From the NCBI GenBank assembly GCA_007244375.1, contig SCVW01000045.1:62001-126000 (forward strand): DNA of 64,000 bases. The letters run 5' to 3'. The notes under the pieces are model-generated. The model was not told the origin of the DNA. It searched no databases and saw only the letters and a program-made list of their open reading frames with translations. Source of the DNA: Smithella sp. GTDB taxonomy: Bacteria > Desulfobacterota > Syntrophia > Syntrophales > Smithellaceae. Both the position numbers and the translations under genes were made by a program. Numbering within the stretch: the stretch's first letter is position 1; each line of letters opens with the position of its first letter. Shown one piece after another: positions 43,306-51,934 of this stretch.

Positions 43306-43668
43306 CTAGTAGCGTCCACCACCACCGCCACGGTTCCCACCGCCGCTCCGTCCGCCTCTGTTGAATCCGCCGCCGCGATTACCGCCGCCTCTGGGACCTC
43401 CGCCACCTGTGCCGAATTCTTTCTTCGGCCTTGCTTCGTTGACGGTTATTGCTTTGCCGTCGAGCATTCCACCGTTAAATTTTTTTATCGCTTCCGCTGC
43501 ACCTTCTTCCGTTTTCATTTCGACAAAGCCGAAACCTTTGGATTGACCTGTAAATTTGTCTTTAATGATTGTTGTGGATGCAACTTCTCCTGCTTCAGAA
43601 AAATTGGATTTAAGGTCCTCATCTGTGACCTTATACGATAGGTTTCCGACATACAAATTTTTATTCAT
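43306..43668 (-). CDS. Glycine-rich RRM RNA-binding protein
   Basis: An RNA-recognition motif occupies residues 1-80: RNP2 is LYVGNLSY at residues 5-12 and RNP1 is KGFGFVEM. The last 35 residues are a glycine-, arginine-rich tail (GGGNRGGGFNRGG). Bacterial proteins of this type bind single-stranded RNA and are often cold-inducible. AAAGGGGATT precedes ATG 43668, and the 5' leader holds a hairpin at 43706-43741, which may control expression; autoregulation is a reasonable guess only. Confidence 0.92.
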   Translation of the reverse strand: MNKNLYVGNLSYKVTDEDLKSNFSEAGEVASTTIIKDKFTGQSKGFGFVEMKTEEGAAEAIKKFNGGMLDGKAITVNEARPKKEFGTGGGGPRGGGNRGGGFNRGGRSGGGNRGGGGGRY

Positions 43669-43705
43669 TTTAATCCCCTTTCTTATTGTTTAATTTTCAT
43701 TCCCC

Positions 43706-43741
43706 GATGGGGTTCCACAAAGCATCAAAATCACCCCCATC
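43706..43741 (-). promoter_or_regulatory. Leader hairpin upstream of the RRM gene
   Basis: On the minus strand GATGGGG (43741-43735) and CCCCATC (43712-43706) pair perfectly across a 22-base loop. The structure lies 38 bases upstream of the start codon and could be a translation-control element. Confidence 0.4.
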
Positions 43742-43949
43742 CGTCTCCTAGTTGAGAAGGAAGGAAAAAGTGAGGGGCTTGCATGCCTTACCTCTTAATA
43801 TCCTTATTGTTTAAGGAAAAAACTATCAGGACTCGAAAGCCCTTGATGGTTATAACCCGTTTATAAATATGAACGGTATTTTCTTTAATGCTTGCTTGGT
43901 CATACTACATGTTAATAGTCAAGATATATTTCTTTTTTGGGCATCAACT

Positions 43950-44729
43950 TCATTTAATCAGTCTGCGGTGCATTTTGAAAATAGCGATCGGAAACATAAT
44001 AAGACAAAATATAACAAGATAACAGAAACCAATCAATGCCTCTGCATTAAACAAGCCAAAACTGAGTGCCCGGACAAGGTTAACCAGATGGGTCAACGGT
44101 AATAAAAAAGCTAGTTTTTGTGCCCAAAAAGGCAGGCCGGTTAAAGGAAAAAATGTACCGCTAAAAAGAAACATGGGCGTGATGAGTAAGAAAGTCGGTA
44201 AATTGAACAGTTCTATTCTTGCTACTATGCTGGTGAATAACATGGCCAGCGAACTGAAAGCAATTCCACCCAGGAATGCAGCAAATATTATTAATATTCC
44301 TGCCGGATAACTCACTAATCCGAAGAAACTAATAACAACTAGCATTATGGCAGTGCCTATTACCGCTTTTGTTGCTCCCCAGATTATCTCGCCGGTTATG
44401 ATTTCTTCGGCATTGAGAGGAGTGGCCATCATGGCGTCAAACGTTTTCTGATAATACATCCGTACAAAGGAACCGAAGGTATTTTCAAAGAATGAATTGT
44501 ACATAATGTTTATTGCGACAAGCGAAGGCGCTATAAATTGTACATAAGATACTTCCTGCGAGGCATAGATGAGGCCTCCAATCATTCCGCTGAAGCCGAT
44601 TCCAAAAGCCAGTAGGTAGAAAAATGGCTCCAAAAGCGGCGGCAGAAAGTTGACCTTCCAGTTTTCCTTATATACCGTAAGATTGCGTTGCCATATTCGG
44701 ATAAACCGGGAAGATATATTAAAGTTCAT
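43950..44729 (-). CDS. ABC-2 type transporter permease
   Basis: The 259-residue protein has six hydrophobic segments after FIRIWQRNLTVYKENWKVNFLPPLLEP, the usual start of ABC-2 exporter permeases (NodJ-like). Its ATG overlaps the stop of the ATPase gene by four bases (ATGA), so the pair is translationally coupled. It probably exports a lipid, polysaccharide or drug; nothing nearby names the cargo. Confidence 0.9.
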   Translation of the reverse strand: MNFNISSRFIRIWQRNLTVYKENWKVNFLPPLLEPFFYLLAFGIGFSGMIGGLIYASQEVSYVQFIAPSLVAINIMYNSFFENTFGSFVRMYYQKTFDAMMATPLNAEEIITGEIIWGATKAVIGTAIMLVVISFFGLVSYPAGILIIFAAFLGGIAFSSLAMLFTSIVARIELFNLPTFLLITPMFLFSGTFFPLTGLPFWAQKLAFLLPLTHLVNLVRALSFGLFNAEALIGFCYLVIFCLIMFPIAIFKMHRRLIK

Positions 44730-45655
44730 TCCCGTAATTCCCTTCCGGTTAATTTCAAGAAAACATCTTCAAGAGTTGCTGAACGCAGTATACAGCTCTT
44801 ATGAGTGAAGCGGCCGCAGATTTCCCGGTAAAGTTCATGTCCGTTTTCGGCGTAAATAATCAGACGATGTCCCAGATCTTCCTGTCTTGCCTTTTTTTCT
44901 CGAGAAAAGGCACGCAATTCATCTTCCGGCTCGGCAATTTCGATAATATTTTCTCCTGTATATTCGCTGATTAGAGATTGAGGCGATCCCTGTGCCAGGA
45001 TTTTGCCGTGATCCATAATCACCAGCTTATCGCAAAGACGAGCAGCCTCATCCATATAATGCGTCGTCAGTAAAATTGTTATACCCTGCTTTTTCAGATT
45101 CTCCAGTTTTTCCCAGACCTGATGGCGCGATTGCGGATCAAGGCCTGTAGTCGGTTCATCCAGAATCAAAAGTTCAGGCTGATTGATTAAGGCGCGGGCA
45201 ATTACCAGTCTGCGTACCATTCCTCCGGAAAGTTCAGTGACACGTGCTTTGCATCGCTGTTCCAAGGCGAAAAATCTTAATAAGGAAGAAGCCCTTTCAA
45301 TAGCTGTTTTTTTATCAAGATCAAAATAACGGGCGAATACCTCAAAATTCTGTATCACAGTCAAATCGGGATCAAGGGTGTTATCCTGTTGGCAAACGCC
45401 GATACAGGCCTTGATTTTTCTGTAATGTTTTTTAATGTCCAGTCCGAAAACAAAAATATCACCGGAAGTAATCGGTGAAAAGCCATAAATCATTCTGATA
45501 GTGGATGTTTTACCGGCGCCGTTAGGTCCCAGAATACCGAAGCATATTCCTTTATCAACTTCAAAGGAAATGTCGTCTACTGCGGCAAAAGAACCAAAAG
45601 ATTTTTTCAGATTACGGACGACAATGACAGGCTTAGTTTTATTAATTTCTACCAT
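44726..45655 (-). CDS. ABC transporter ATP-binding protein
   Basis: The 309-residue ATPase has Walker A GPNGAGKTST, signature LSGGMVRRL, Walker B LLILDEPTTGLDP and H-loop TTHYMDEA. The extra C-terminal 80 residues are typical of NodI/DRA-type exporter ATPases. It forms a two-gene operon with the permease downstream. The ATG at 45655 has no strong ribosome site. The substrate is unknown; a role in export of a polysaccharide or lipid is a guess from the class. Confidence 0.92.
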   Translation of the reverse strand: MVEINKTKPVIVVRNLKKSFGSFAAVDDISFEVDKGICFGILGPNGAGKTSTIRMIYGFSPITSGDIFVFGLDIKKHYRKIKACIGVCQQDNTLDPDLTVIQNFEVFARYFDLDKKTAIERASSLLRFFALEQRCKARVTELSGGMVRRLVIARALINQPELLILDEPTTGLDPQSRHQVWEKLENLKKQGITILLTTHYMDEAARLCDKLVIMDHGKILAQGSPQSLISEYTGENIIEIAEPEDELRAFSREKKARQEDLGHRLIIYAENGHELYREICGRFTHKSCILRSATLEDVFLKLTGRELRE

Positions 45656-45736
45656 GAGTTTTTCACCACGTAATGATATGAATCTATGTTAATCACCGGA
45701 CCATTGTCAATAAAAAGAACTTTTATATTTTTGTAT

Positions 45737-45765
45737 TTGACGAAACATATCCCTTTTATTATAGT
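45737..45765 (+). promoter_or_regulatory. Candidate promoter for the lysine-rich small protein gene
   Basis: TTGACG (45737-45742) and TATAGT (45760-45765) are separated by 17 bases, each one mismatch from consensus, and lie 76 bases before the small gene at 45841. Confidence 0.5.
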
Positions 45766-45840
45766 TATTACAAATTGATGTTTGCGTTTAAAAGATTTTA
45801 TCAATAAATATTAATTCATCTGATAATGGAGGATTTAATT

Positions 45841-45954
45841 ATGAGTAAATCAATGGACAAAGGGAAAAAAGACGCCAAGAAAAAACCGGCTAAATCCGCC
45901 AAAGAAAAAAAAGAAGCGAAGAAATTGAAGAAGGCGGCTAAAGCTTCAATGTAG
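45841..45954 (+). CDS. Small lysine-rich protein, 37 residues
   Basis: ATG 45841 is preceded by GGAGG at good distance and a TTGACG-17-TATAGT promoter, and the frame runs 37 codons to TAG. The product is nearly half lysine, with alternating Lys, Ala and Glu (KKPAKSAKEKKEAKKLKK), and is probably disordered or a basic helix. Small proteins of this type occur in other Proteobacteria; I cannot name a function. A role in nucleic-acid binding is an inference from charge. Confidence 0.6.
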   Translation: MSKSMDKGKKDAKKKPAKSAKEKKEAKKLKKAAKASM

Positions 45955-46101
45955 AAAATAGAAATAGCAAGCAGCAAAACGGTTTTATTGTTGAAAAATT
46001 GTTTGTTAACCTTATCCCATTAAGGAGAGAGGTGCTTATTTTTTCAGTTCAGGAACGTTCGACCGTGCTGATATTATCAAATTCGTCAAAAAGGATTTCT
46101 A

Positions 46102-47712
46102 ATGAAAATTAAATTTCTCGGAGCAGCAAAAGAGGTCACTGGTTCCTGCTTCATTGTAGAAACAGACAAAACAAGATTTGCTATTGACTGTGGTATGCAC
46201 CAGGGTAATGCCGAAGTTGAAAAACGCAACTGGGATGTAGCTGTATACGATCCAAAGAATATTGATTTTTTTATCATAACGCATGCTCATATAGACCATT
46301 CGGGATTGCTTCCCCGTATGACGCAAAACGGATTTCGCGGTCCTGTTTATGCGACTGAGCCGACCGGAGATCTTATAAAAATACTGCTTTTGGATAGCGC
46401 TCATATTCAGGAAACAGAAGCGTCCTCAAGAATAAAAAGGTTACAACGTTACGGCAAACATGAAAAAATTCTGCCTCTTTATACAAAGAAAGATGCCGAG
46501 GCTGTTTGTCCGTTAATCAAAACAAAAACCTACAATGAAATTTTTGCCCCCGGAAATGGAATTAAAGCCAATTTTTTGGATGCGGGCCATATCCTGGGTG
46601 CAGCTATACTGGAATTATTCATTGAGGAAAACGGTTCACCCACAAAACTGGTTTTTTCTGGTGATATAGGTCGTCGCCATCAACTTTTGATGAAAGATCC
46701 CGTTACCGTCAGTAACGCAGATTTTCTTTTTATGGAATCGACATATGGCGACCGCGATCATAAAGGCGAGGAAGACAGTTTAAATGAAATGGCCGAAGCT
46801 ATTCAATATAGTTATTCCAGAAAAGAAAAAATAATCATCCCAGCCTTTGCCGTGGAAAGAACGCAGGAAATGCTGTATTCGCTTTATCTTCTTAACCGCA
46901 ATGGAAAGCTGCCCAAGGATATACCCGTGATTCTGGATAGCCCACTGGCTATTAAGGCAACGGAAATATTCCGGCGTTACCGCTCTTATCTGGACGGGGA
47001 GACTCAGAGCCTTTTGAAAAACGGTGAAGATCCTCTGGATTTACCGCAGCTTCAATTTTCCTCATCCACTGAACAATCCATGCAGATAAACGATATGGAA
47101 GGTTCGGCAATCATTATTTCTGCCAGTGGTATGGCCAATGCCGGGAGAATCAGACATCATCTATGGCATAATTTATGGCGGCCGGGAGCAAGCGTAATTT
47201 TTGTCGGTTTTCAGGCGGAAGGCACACCGGGTCGTAAAATTGTGGATGGCGCGAAAACAATCCGTCTTTTTAATGAAGATGTAGCTATAAAAGCCAAAAT
47301 ATGGACTATTGGCGGTTTCTCTGCTCACGCCGGGCAGAGCCAGCTTCTGGACTGGCTTGGACATTTTCAGAATAAGAGAACGCCGGTATTTTTGATACAC
47401 GGTGAAACCGGCGCACAGGAGGTTCTTGCTTCGTTAATCCGGCAAAAACTGGGGTTTGATGTAACAATTCCTGAATACATGGAAGAAATAAGAATTAAAG
47501 CAGGCATCCAATTGGAAGAATTAAAACAACCGCGGGCCGTAAAACAGCCGGTCAATCTTTCTCCATTGTTGGATGAATTAAAAGCGAAAATTGATTACAT
47601 AAATAATCAAACGGAAAAGATTCAATCTCTACCCGAATCCAGGCAGACCGAAATCATTGAACTGCTTAAAAAAGCAAGTTCGAATATCGATGAAATAAAA
47701 CCGAATTTATAA
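46102..47712 (+). CDS. Beta-CASP metallo-beta-lactamase RNase
   Basis: The metal-binding motif is HAHIDHSGLLPRM near residue 60, followed by further zinc ligands at GDIGR and MESTYGDRDH, the beta-CASP part (IIPAFAVERTQEMLYSL, SASGMANAGRI) and the C-terminal WTIGGFSAHAGQSQLLDWL. It belongs to the CPSF73/RNase-type metallo-beta-lactamases that cut or trim RNA. The length of 536 residues includes a helical tail of about 60 residues. AAAGGA precedes ATG 46102. The substrate is not known. Confidence 0.9.
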   Translation: MKIKFLGAAKEVTGSCFIVETDKTRFAIDCGMHQGNAEVEKRNWDVAVYDPKNIDFFIITHAHIDHSGLLPRMTQNGFRGPVYATEPTGDLIKILLLDSAHIQETEASSRIKRLQRYGKHEKILPLYTKKDAEAVCPLIKTKTYNEIFAPGNGIKANFLDAGHILGAAILELFIEENGSPTKLVFSGDIGRRHQLLMKDPVTVSNADFLFMESTYGDRDHKGEEDSLNEMAEAIQYSYSRKEKIIIPAFAVERTQEMLYSLYLLNRNGKLPKDIPVILDSPLAIKATEIFRRYRSYLDGETQSLLKNGEDPLDLPQLQFSSSTEQSMQINDMEGSAIIISASGMANAGRIRHHLWHNLWRPGASVIFVGFQAEGTPGRKIVDGAKTIRLFNEDVAIKAKIWTIGGFSAHAGQSQLLDWLGHFQNKRTPVFLIHGETGAQEVLASLIRQKLGFDVTIPEYMEEIRIKAGIQLEELKQPRAVKQPVNLSPLLDELKAKIDYINNQTEKIQSLPESRQTEIIELLKKASSNIDEIKPNL

Positions 47713-47838
47713 TCGAAATAAAGAAGAGAAAAACGCCATCTGTAATCTTTTCATTAAAGTCAGCACTATGACAGAAGTGTTATCCAATAGATTCGACCAT
47801 TCTTTCACTAAAGAATTATATCTATTTTAAGGATAAAA

Positions 47839-48309
47839 ATGCAAACAGACAATGATTTCATGAAAATAGCCCTGGAAGAAGCGCAAAAAGCGTATAGCCT
47901 TGGTGAAGTTCCTGTAGGGGCGGTGTTGGTGCATAAAGGTGTTGTTTTAGCGCGGGCGCATAATTCTCCTATTATGAATAGCGACCCTTCTGCGCATGCA
48001 GAAATGCTGGTATTGAGGCAGGCGGGAGAAAAAATTGGTAATTACCGGCTTGCCGAAGCGGAACTTTTTGTTACAATCGAGCCATGTATAATGTGCGCCG
48101 GAGCAATTATTCAGGCACGACTGGCACGCGTAATTTTCGGGGCGCGTGATCAGAAGTGCGGTGCGGTGGTTTCATTATATAGCGTGTTGAGTGATGAAAG
48201 ATTAAACCATCATGTGGAAATAACGGAAGGAATATTGCGGGAAGAATGCGGGGAAATATTGAGTAGATTTTTTCGGGAAAAGAGGATAAAAGCCGACTCG
48301 TCCGATTGA
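47839..48309 (+). CDS. tadA: tRNA-specific adenosine deaminase
   Basis: TadA converts A34 to inosine in the wobble position of tRNA-Arg (ACG). The zinc and proton-shuttle motif is SAHAEMLVL and the second zinc motif is PCIMCAGAI, with the length of 156 residues and the final region NHHVEITEGILREECGEILSRFFREKR typical. AAGGATA precedes ATG 47839. It is followed nine bases later by tRNA-Ser genes, and upstream by the beta-CASP gene. Confidence 0.95.
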   Translation: MQTDNDFMKIALEEAQKAYSLGEVPVGAVLVHKGVVLARAHNSPIMNSDPSAHAEMLVLRQAGEKIGNYRLAEAELFVTIEPCIMCAGAIIQARLARVIFGARDQKCGAVVSLYSVLSDERLNHHVEITEGILREECGEILSRFFREKRIKADSSD

Positions 48310-48318
48310 TATCGATGC

Positions 48319-48412
48319 GGAGAGATACCGAAGTGGTCGTAACGGGATCGACTCGAAATCGATTTGGGGGTCACAAGCTCCCACGGGGGTTCGAATCCCC
48401 CTCTCTCCGCCA
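48319..48412 (+). tRNA. tRNA-Ser (CGA)
   Basis: Acceptor stem GGAGAGA/TCTCTCC closes the molecule, with G discriminator and an encoded CCA end. The anticodon arm ATCGA-CTCGAAA-TCGAT gives anticodon CGA (codon UCG). The long variable arm and T-loop GTTCGAATC are serine-type. Confidence 0.97.
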
Positions 48413-48427
48413 GAATTTTTAATAGCT

Positions 48428-48455
48428 GTCATTCCCGGCTACGAGCGGGAATCCA
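48428..48455. repeat. Dispersed palindromic repeat, copy 2
   Basis: GTCATTCCCGGCTACGAGCG followed by GGAATCCA is an inverted relative of the repeat at 43251-43277, placed between two tRNA genes. This form is common as an intergenic REP-like element in bacteria. Confidence 0.65.
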
Positions 48456-48510
48456 GGATTGATAAATTTACAAAGTTCTTTATACTGATAAAAAAATATT
48501 GTTTTTTTTA

Positions 48511-48604
48511 GGAGAGATGTCCGAGAGGCTGAAGGAGCACGACTGGAAATCGTGTGTATGCCCCCAAAGGTGTACCGCGGGTTCAAATCCCGCTCTCTCC
48601 GCCA
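48511..48604 (+). tRNA. tRNA-Ser (GGA)
   Basis: Acceptor stem GGAGAGA/TCTCTCC, long variable arm, T-loop GTTCAAATC and encoded CCA. The anticodon arm CACGA-CTGGAAA-TCGTG gives anticodon GGA (codons UCC and UCU). It is the second of two serine tRNAs. Confidence 0.97.
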
Positions 48605-48738
48605 TTTTTTTAATGTATTATCCACGAGGGAACCTTCTATAAGAACTAGATACAAAAATATGTGTTGATTCCTGTTTCTTTAAAATACAATTACTTGTAA
48701 AATATTTTTTAAAAAAAGAATCAGAAAATCCAATATTT

Positions 48739-49098
48739 ATGCGACAAAAAAAGTTAACTCCGGAAGAGGAAGCAGTCATTGTTCGTAAAGGTACGGAAAT
48801 GCCTTTTTCCGGAGAATACTACAATTTTTTTGCGCCGGGAATTTATCGCTGTAAAAGATGCGGAGCGGATTTATTTCGATCAAAAGACAAGTTTGAATCC
48901 GGATGCGGCTGGCCAAGCTTTGATGGTGAAATTCCGAGTGCTGTCTCGCGTGTTATTGATGATGACGGAGAACGCACCGCAATTGAGTGCGCAAAATGTG
49001 GAGCACATTTGGGACATGTTTTTGAAGGCGAGGGCTTTACGCCTAAAAATATACGCCATTGTGTTAATTCAATCTCGTTAAAATTCAAGGCGAAATAA
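48739..49098 (+). CDS. msrB: Peptide methionine-(R)-sulfoxide reductase
   Basis: MsrB repairs oxidised methionine (R form). The zinc cysteines CKRCG and CAKCG, the motif SGCGWPSFD and the catalytic cysteine in RHCVNS near residue 110 are present. The length of 119 residues is typical. The stop codon is followed directly by the msrA ATG, so both are translated from one message. No clear ribosome site precedes ATG 48739. Confidence 0.95.
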   Translation: MRQKKLTPEEEAVIVRKGTEMPFSGEYYNFFAPGIYRCKRCGADLFRSKDKFESGCGWPSFDGEIPSAVSRVIDDDGERTAIECAKCGAHLGHVFEGEGFTPKNIRHCVNSISLKFKAK

Positions 49099-49623
49099 AT
49101 GGTCAAGACAATTATCTTAGGTGGTGGCTGTTTTTGGTGCTTGGAGGCCATTTTTCAAAAAATTAAAGGCGTACTGAAGGTCGAACCCGGCTATGCAGGC
49201 GGGAATTTGCCTGATCCGACTTATAATCAGGTTTGTTCGGGAGAAACCGGCCATGCTGAAGCTGTCAGGTTAGAATATAACCCGGATAAAATAGATTTAG
49301 AAAATATTTTAGATGTGTTTTTTTCCATACACGATCCTACAACTTTGAACAAACAGGATATGGATGTAGGAACGCAATATCAATCGATCATTCTCTGGAC
49401 CGAACCACAACAGAAAAATATTGTTCAAGAATATCTGTCTAAGATAACGAAAAACTATAAAGATCCAATTATTACGCAACTTGAGAAGCTGAAAAAATTT
49501 TATCCGGCTGAAGATTATCATTTTGATTACTATAACAGGAATAAATTACAGCCATATTGTCAGTTTGTTATTTTGCCGAAAATAGGGAAAACAGAAAAAG
49601 ACTTTTCCGGTTTCATAAAATAA
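49099..49623 (+). CDS. msrA: Peptide methionine-(S)-sulfoxide reductase
   Basis: MsrA repairs the S form of methionine sulfoxide. GGGCFWCLEAIFQKIKGV contains the catalytic Cys11, and GYAGGNLPDPTYNQVCSGETGHAEAV is the typical substrate region. Length 174 residues. Its ATG follows the msrB stop with no gap, so the two enzymes are made together and protect the cell against oxidative damage. Confidence 0.96.
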   Translation: MVKTIILGGGCFWCLEAIFQKIKGVLKVEPGYAGGNLPDPTYNQVCSGETGHAEAVRLEYNPDKIDLENILDVFFSIHDPTTLNKQDMDVGTQYQSIILWTEPQQKNIVQEYLSKITKNYKDPIITQLEKLKKFYPAEDYHFDYYNRNKLQPYCQFVILPKIGKTEKDFSGFIK

Positions 49624-49732
49624 TTTCTGTGAAAACAATAACATCGTCTGTAATAATCAAAGGCGAAAAATTTGAGTTGATTCCTGATCATTTATCTATT
49701 AAAAGTCTCAACTGATTATTTGATATTAAATA

Positions 49733-49830
49733 TGGCCGGGTCCCGCGCAACGGAGGCTTGTGAACCCCGTCAGGTCCGGAAGGAAGCAGCGGTAGCAATG
49801 TCCGCCATGTGTTGCGGTAAACCCGGTCAC
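49733..49830 (+). ncRNA. ffs: Small signal recognition particle RNA (4.5S-type)
   Basis: The universally conserved SRP apical part is present: GTGAACCCCGTCAGGTCCGG and then AAGGAAGCAGCGGTA, flanked by the pairing ends GGCCGGGT/ACCCGGTCA. The length of about 97 nucleotides fits the short bacterial form. It binds Ffh for targeting of membrane proteins. It sits just upstream of dnaX, a common gene order in bacteria. Confidence 0.95.
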
Positions 49831-49865
49831 CAGTATACCTTTTCGCAGTATATTTAGGAGATCAG

Positions 49866-51569
49866 TTGGAATACTTAGTACTAGCCCGCAAATTCCGGCC
49901 GCAAACCTTTGAAGGTGTTATCGGCCAGGAGCATGTTGTCAAAACACTCCGCAACTCCATTGGCCAGGGTCGTGTAGCGCATGCCTTTTTATTCAGCGGT
50001 CCGCGTGGAGTGGGTAAAACCTCGGTTGCCAGGATTCTGGCCAAATCGCTCAATTGTGAGAAAGGACCAACAGCTACCCCCTGTAATATCTGCTCAAATT
50101 GCCTTGAAATTACAAACGGCTCTTCACTGGATGTGCGGGAAATAGACGGCGCTTCCAACCGTGGTATTGATGAAATCCGGGAACTGCGTGAGAATGTCAA
50201 GTTTGCTCCGGTTGCCTCTAAATACAAAATTTACATTATTGATGAAGTGCATATGTTGACACGCGAAGCTTTCAATGCTCTTTTGAAAACTTTGGAAGAA
50301 CCGCCGGCTCACGTGATTTTCATTTTTGCAACAACCGAAAATCATAAAGTTCCGGCAACTATACTTTCGCGCTGCCAGTGCTACGATTTCCGCCGAGTAT
50401 CCCTCAATGAAATTGCCACGAATCTGGGCGAAGTTGCTTCCAAAGAAGGAATTAAAATCAGCCCGAGTGCGCTTTTATGGATTGCCGAAGCGGGCGACGG
50501 CAGTATACGCGACGCGCAGAGTATTTTCGATCAGGTTATTTCCTATGCCGGAATGGATATCAAGGATGAAGATGTCGAAGAGAGTTTAGGGCTTGCCGAC
50601 CGGAAATATTTATTTCGCATTTCCGAAGCAGTCTTGCAGCGAGATGCCGGCGCCTGCCTGATTATTATTGAAGAAGCATATTTGGCCGGCATCGATATGA
50701 AACATTTTTATCAAATACTCGTAAAACATTTCAGGAATTTGCTTTTGGTTAAAATTGCCGCTGATAGCAGTTCCTCTTTTGATATTGCGCTGGAACAAAT
50801 TGAAAAAATGAAAAATCAGGTGCAGAAAATATCACGTGAAACTTTGCAGCGGTTTGTGGAAATCCTGATTTCAGAAGAGGCAGGTTTCTCCCGCAGTCAG
50901 GAACCGCGTATGAAACTGGAAGCTATTATTGTCAAAATGGCTTACCTGGAACCGATAATTCCTCTTGGTGAAATAATTTCGACAATTGAAAACATCGAAC
51001 AAAAACTCAGTCAGGGTTTGCCGGTAACCGGAAAAAATAATGAGCTGCAGGTTTCAGCAAATAATCCGGCGAAAGAGACACTAAAAAATAATATAGAAAG
51101 CAGCGCTGGTATTTATGCAAGCGAAGAGGATAATTCCTCCTCAGCAGGTAACGAATTGAATGATTTAAAGTCGTTCTGCGACAATTTTAAAAAATTCATC
51201 AAAAAAGAAAATGCGATTCTGGGCGCAAAAATTAATTCCGCTGAAATTGTAAATTATGAAAACGAGTGCCTGACGCTGGGGTTCCCGAAGAATTATATTT
51301 TTTTAGAAGAAATAAGGACGGCAGCGCAGAAAGCAATACTGGAACAAATTGCCGAGAAATTTTTTCAAAAAAAAGTGACGATAAAAATTGAATCGTTGAA
51401 CATGGAAAATGGTAATGCAAACGGCGGTAACGGGCGCAAACAGCTCAATGGAATAAATGAAATAAAACGTGAAGCAATGAATCAACCGCTTTTACAGAAA
51501 ATCATGGATGAACTTTCCGATGCCAGAGTTGTGGAAATTAAGGTTCAAATGGGAAAAGTCAATTCATAA
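49866..51569 (+). CDS. dnaX: DNA polymerase III subunit gamma/tau
   Basis: DnaX loads the sliding clamp at replication forks. Residues 1-20 match the conserved YLVLARKFRPQTFEGVIGQ; Walker A is GPRGVGKTS, the zinc cluster is CEKGPTATPCNICSNC, DEVHML is Walker B, and SRCQCYDFRR is the sensor. The start is TTG 49866 with AGGAG five bases upstream, which gives the family N-terminus without extra residues. The C-terminal third is variable, and no clear frameshift site for a gamma form was found. It is followed by ybaB and recR, the usual neighbours. Confidence 0.95.
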   Translation: MEYLVLARKFRPQTFEGVIGQEHVVKTLRNSIGQGRVAHAFLFSGPRGVGKTSVARILAKSLNCEKGPTATPCNICSNCLEITNGSSLDVREIDGASNRGIDEIRELRENVKFAPVASKYKIYIIDEVHMLTREAFNALLKTLEEPPAHVIFIFATTENHKVPATILSRCQCYDFRRVSLNEIATNLGEVASKEGIKISPSALLWIAEAGDGSIRDAQSIFDQVISYAGMDIKDEDVEESLGLADRKYLFRISEAVLQRDAGACLIIIEEAYLAGIDMKHFYQILVKHFRNLLLVKIAADSSSSFDIALEQIEKMKNQVQKISRETLQRFVEILISEEAGFSRSQEPRMKLEAIIVKMAYLEPIIPLGEIISTIENIEQKLSQGLPVTGKNNELQVSANNPAKETLKNNIESSAGIYASEEDNSSSAGNELNDLKSFCDNFKKFIKKENAILGAKINSAEIVNYENECLTLGFPKNYIFLEEIRTAAQKAILEQIAEKFFQKKVTIKIESLNMENGNANGGNGRKQLNGINEIKREAMNQPLLQKIMDELSDARVVEIKVQMGKVNS

Positions 51570-51613
51570 AACTGAATGTGAAAAGATTCAGCAGGTTAGA
51601 AGGAGGATAAAGA

Positions 51614-51922
51614 GTGCAAAATTTCAATACAATTATGAAACAGGCAAAAAAAATGCAGGAACGCATGGCAAATCTGCAAAAAGAACTGGAGATGAAAACA
51701 ATTGAAGCTCAGGCCGGCGGCGGGATGGTACGTGTTGTGGTAAACGGAAAATTTGAAATTGTTTCATTAAAAATTGAAAAGGAAGTAGTAAATCCTGAAG
51801 ACATCGAGATGTTGCAGGATTTGATAGTCGCTGCGGTTAATGAGGGAATACGCAAAGCTCAGGAAATGGCTTCATCGGAAATGGCGAAAATTACCGGAGG
51901 ATTGAATATTCCCGGTCTATAA
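51614..51922 (+). CDS. ybaB: YbaB/EbfC family nucleoid-associated protein
   Basis: The 102-residue protein shows the YbaB pattern: MKQAKKMQERMANLQKELE, then GGGMVRVVVNGKFEIVSLKI and the final EMAKITGGLNIPGL. It is a small DNA-binding protein. The start is GTG 51614, preceded by AGGAGG seven bases before; the frame continues upstream without a better start. It lies between dnaX and recR as in many bacteria. Confidence 0.95.
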   Translation: MQNFNTIMKQAKKMQERMANLQKELEMKTIEAQAGGGMVRVVVNGKFEIVSLKIEKEVVNPEDIEMLQDLIVAAVNEGIRKAQEMASSEMAKITGGLNIPGL

Positions 51923-51934
51923 TCAGGTACATTT

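Noticed and set aside
48202-48655. Open frames on the minus strand across the two tRNA-Ser genes
   Set aside because: They are antisense readings of tRNA sequence, a known source of false proteins, and the tRNA structures explain the sequence fully.
49866-51569. Programmed frameshift in dnaX for a short gamma form
   Set aside because: Adenine runs occur, but no slippery heptamer followed by a clear stem and an early stop in the shifted frame was found.
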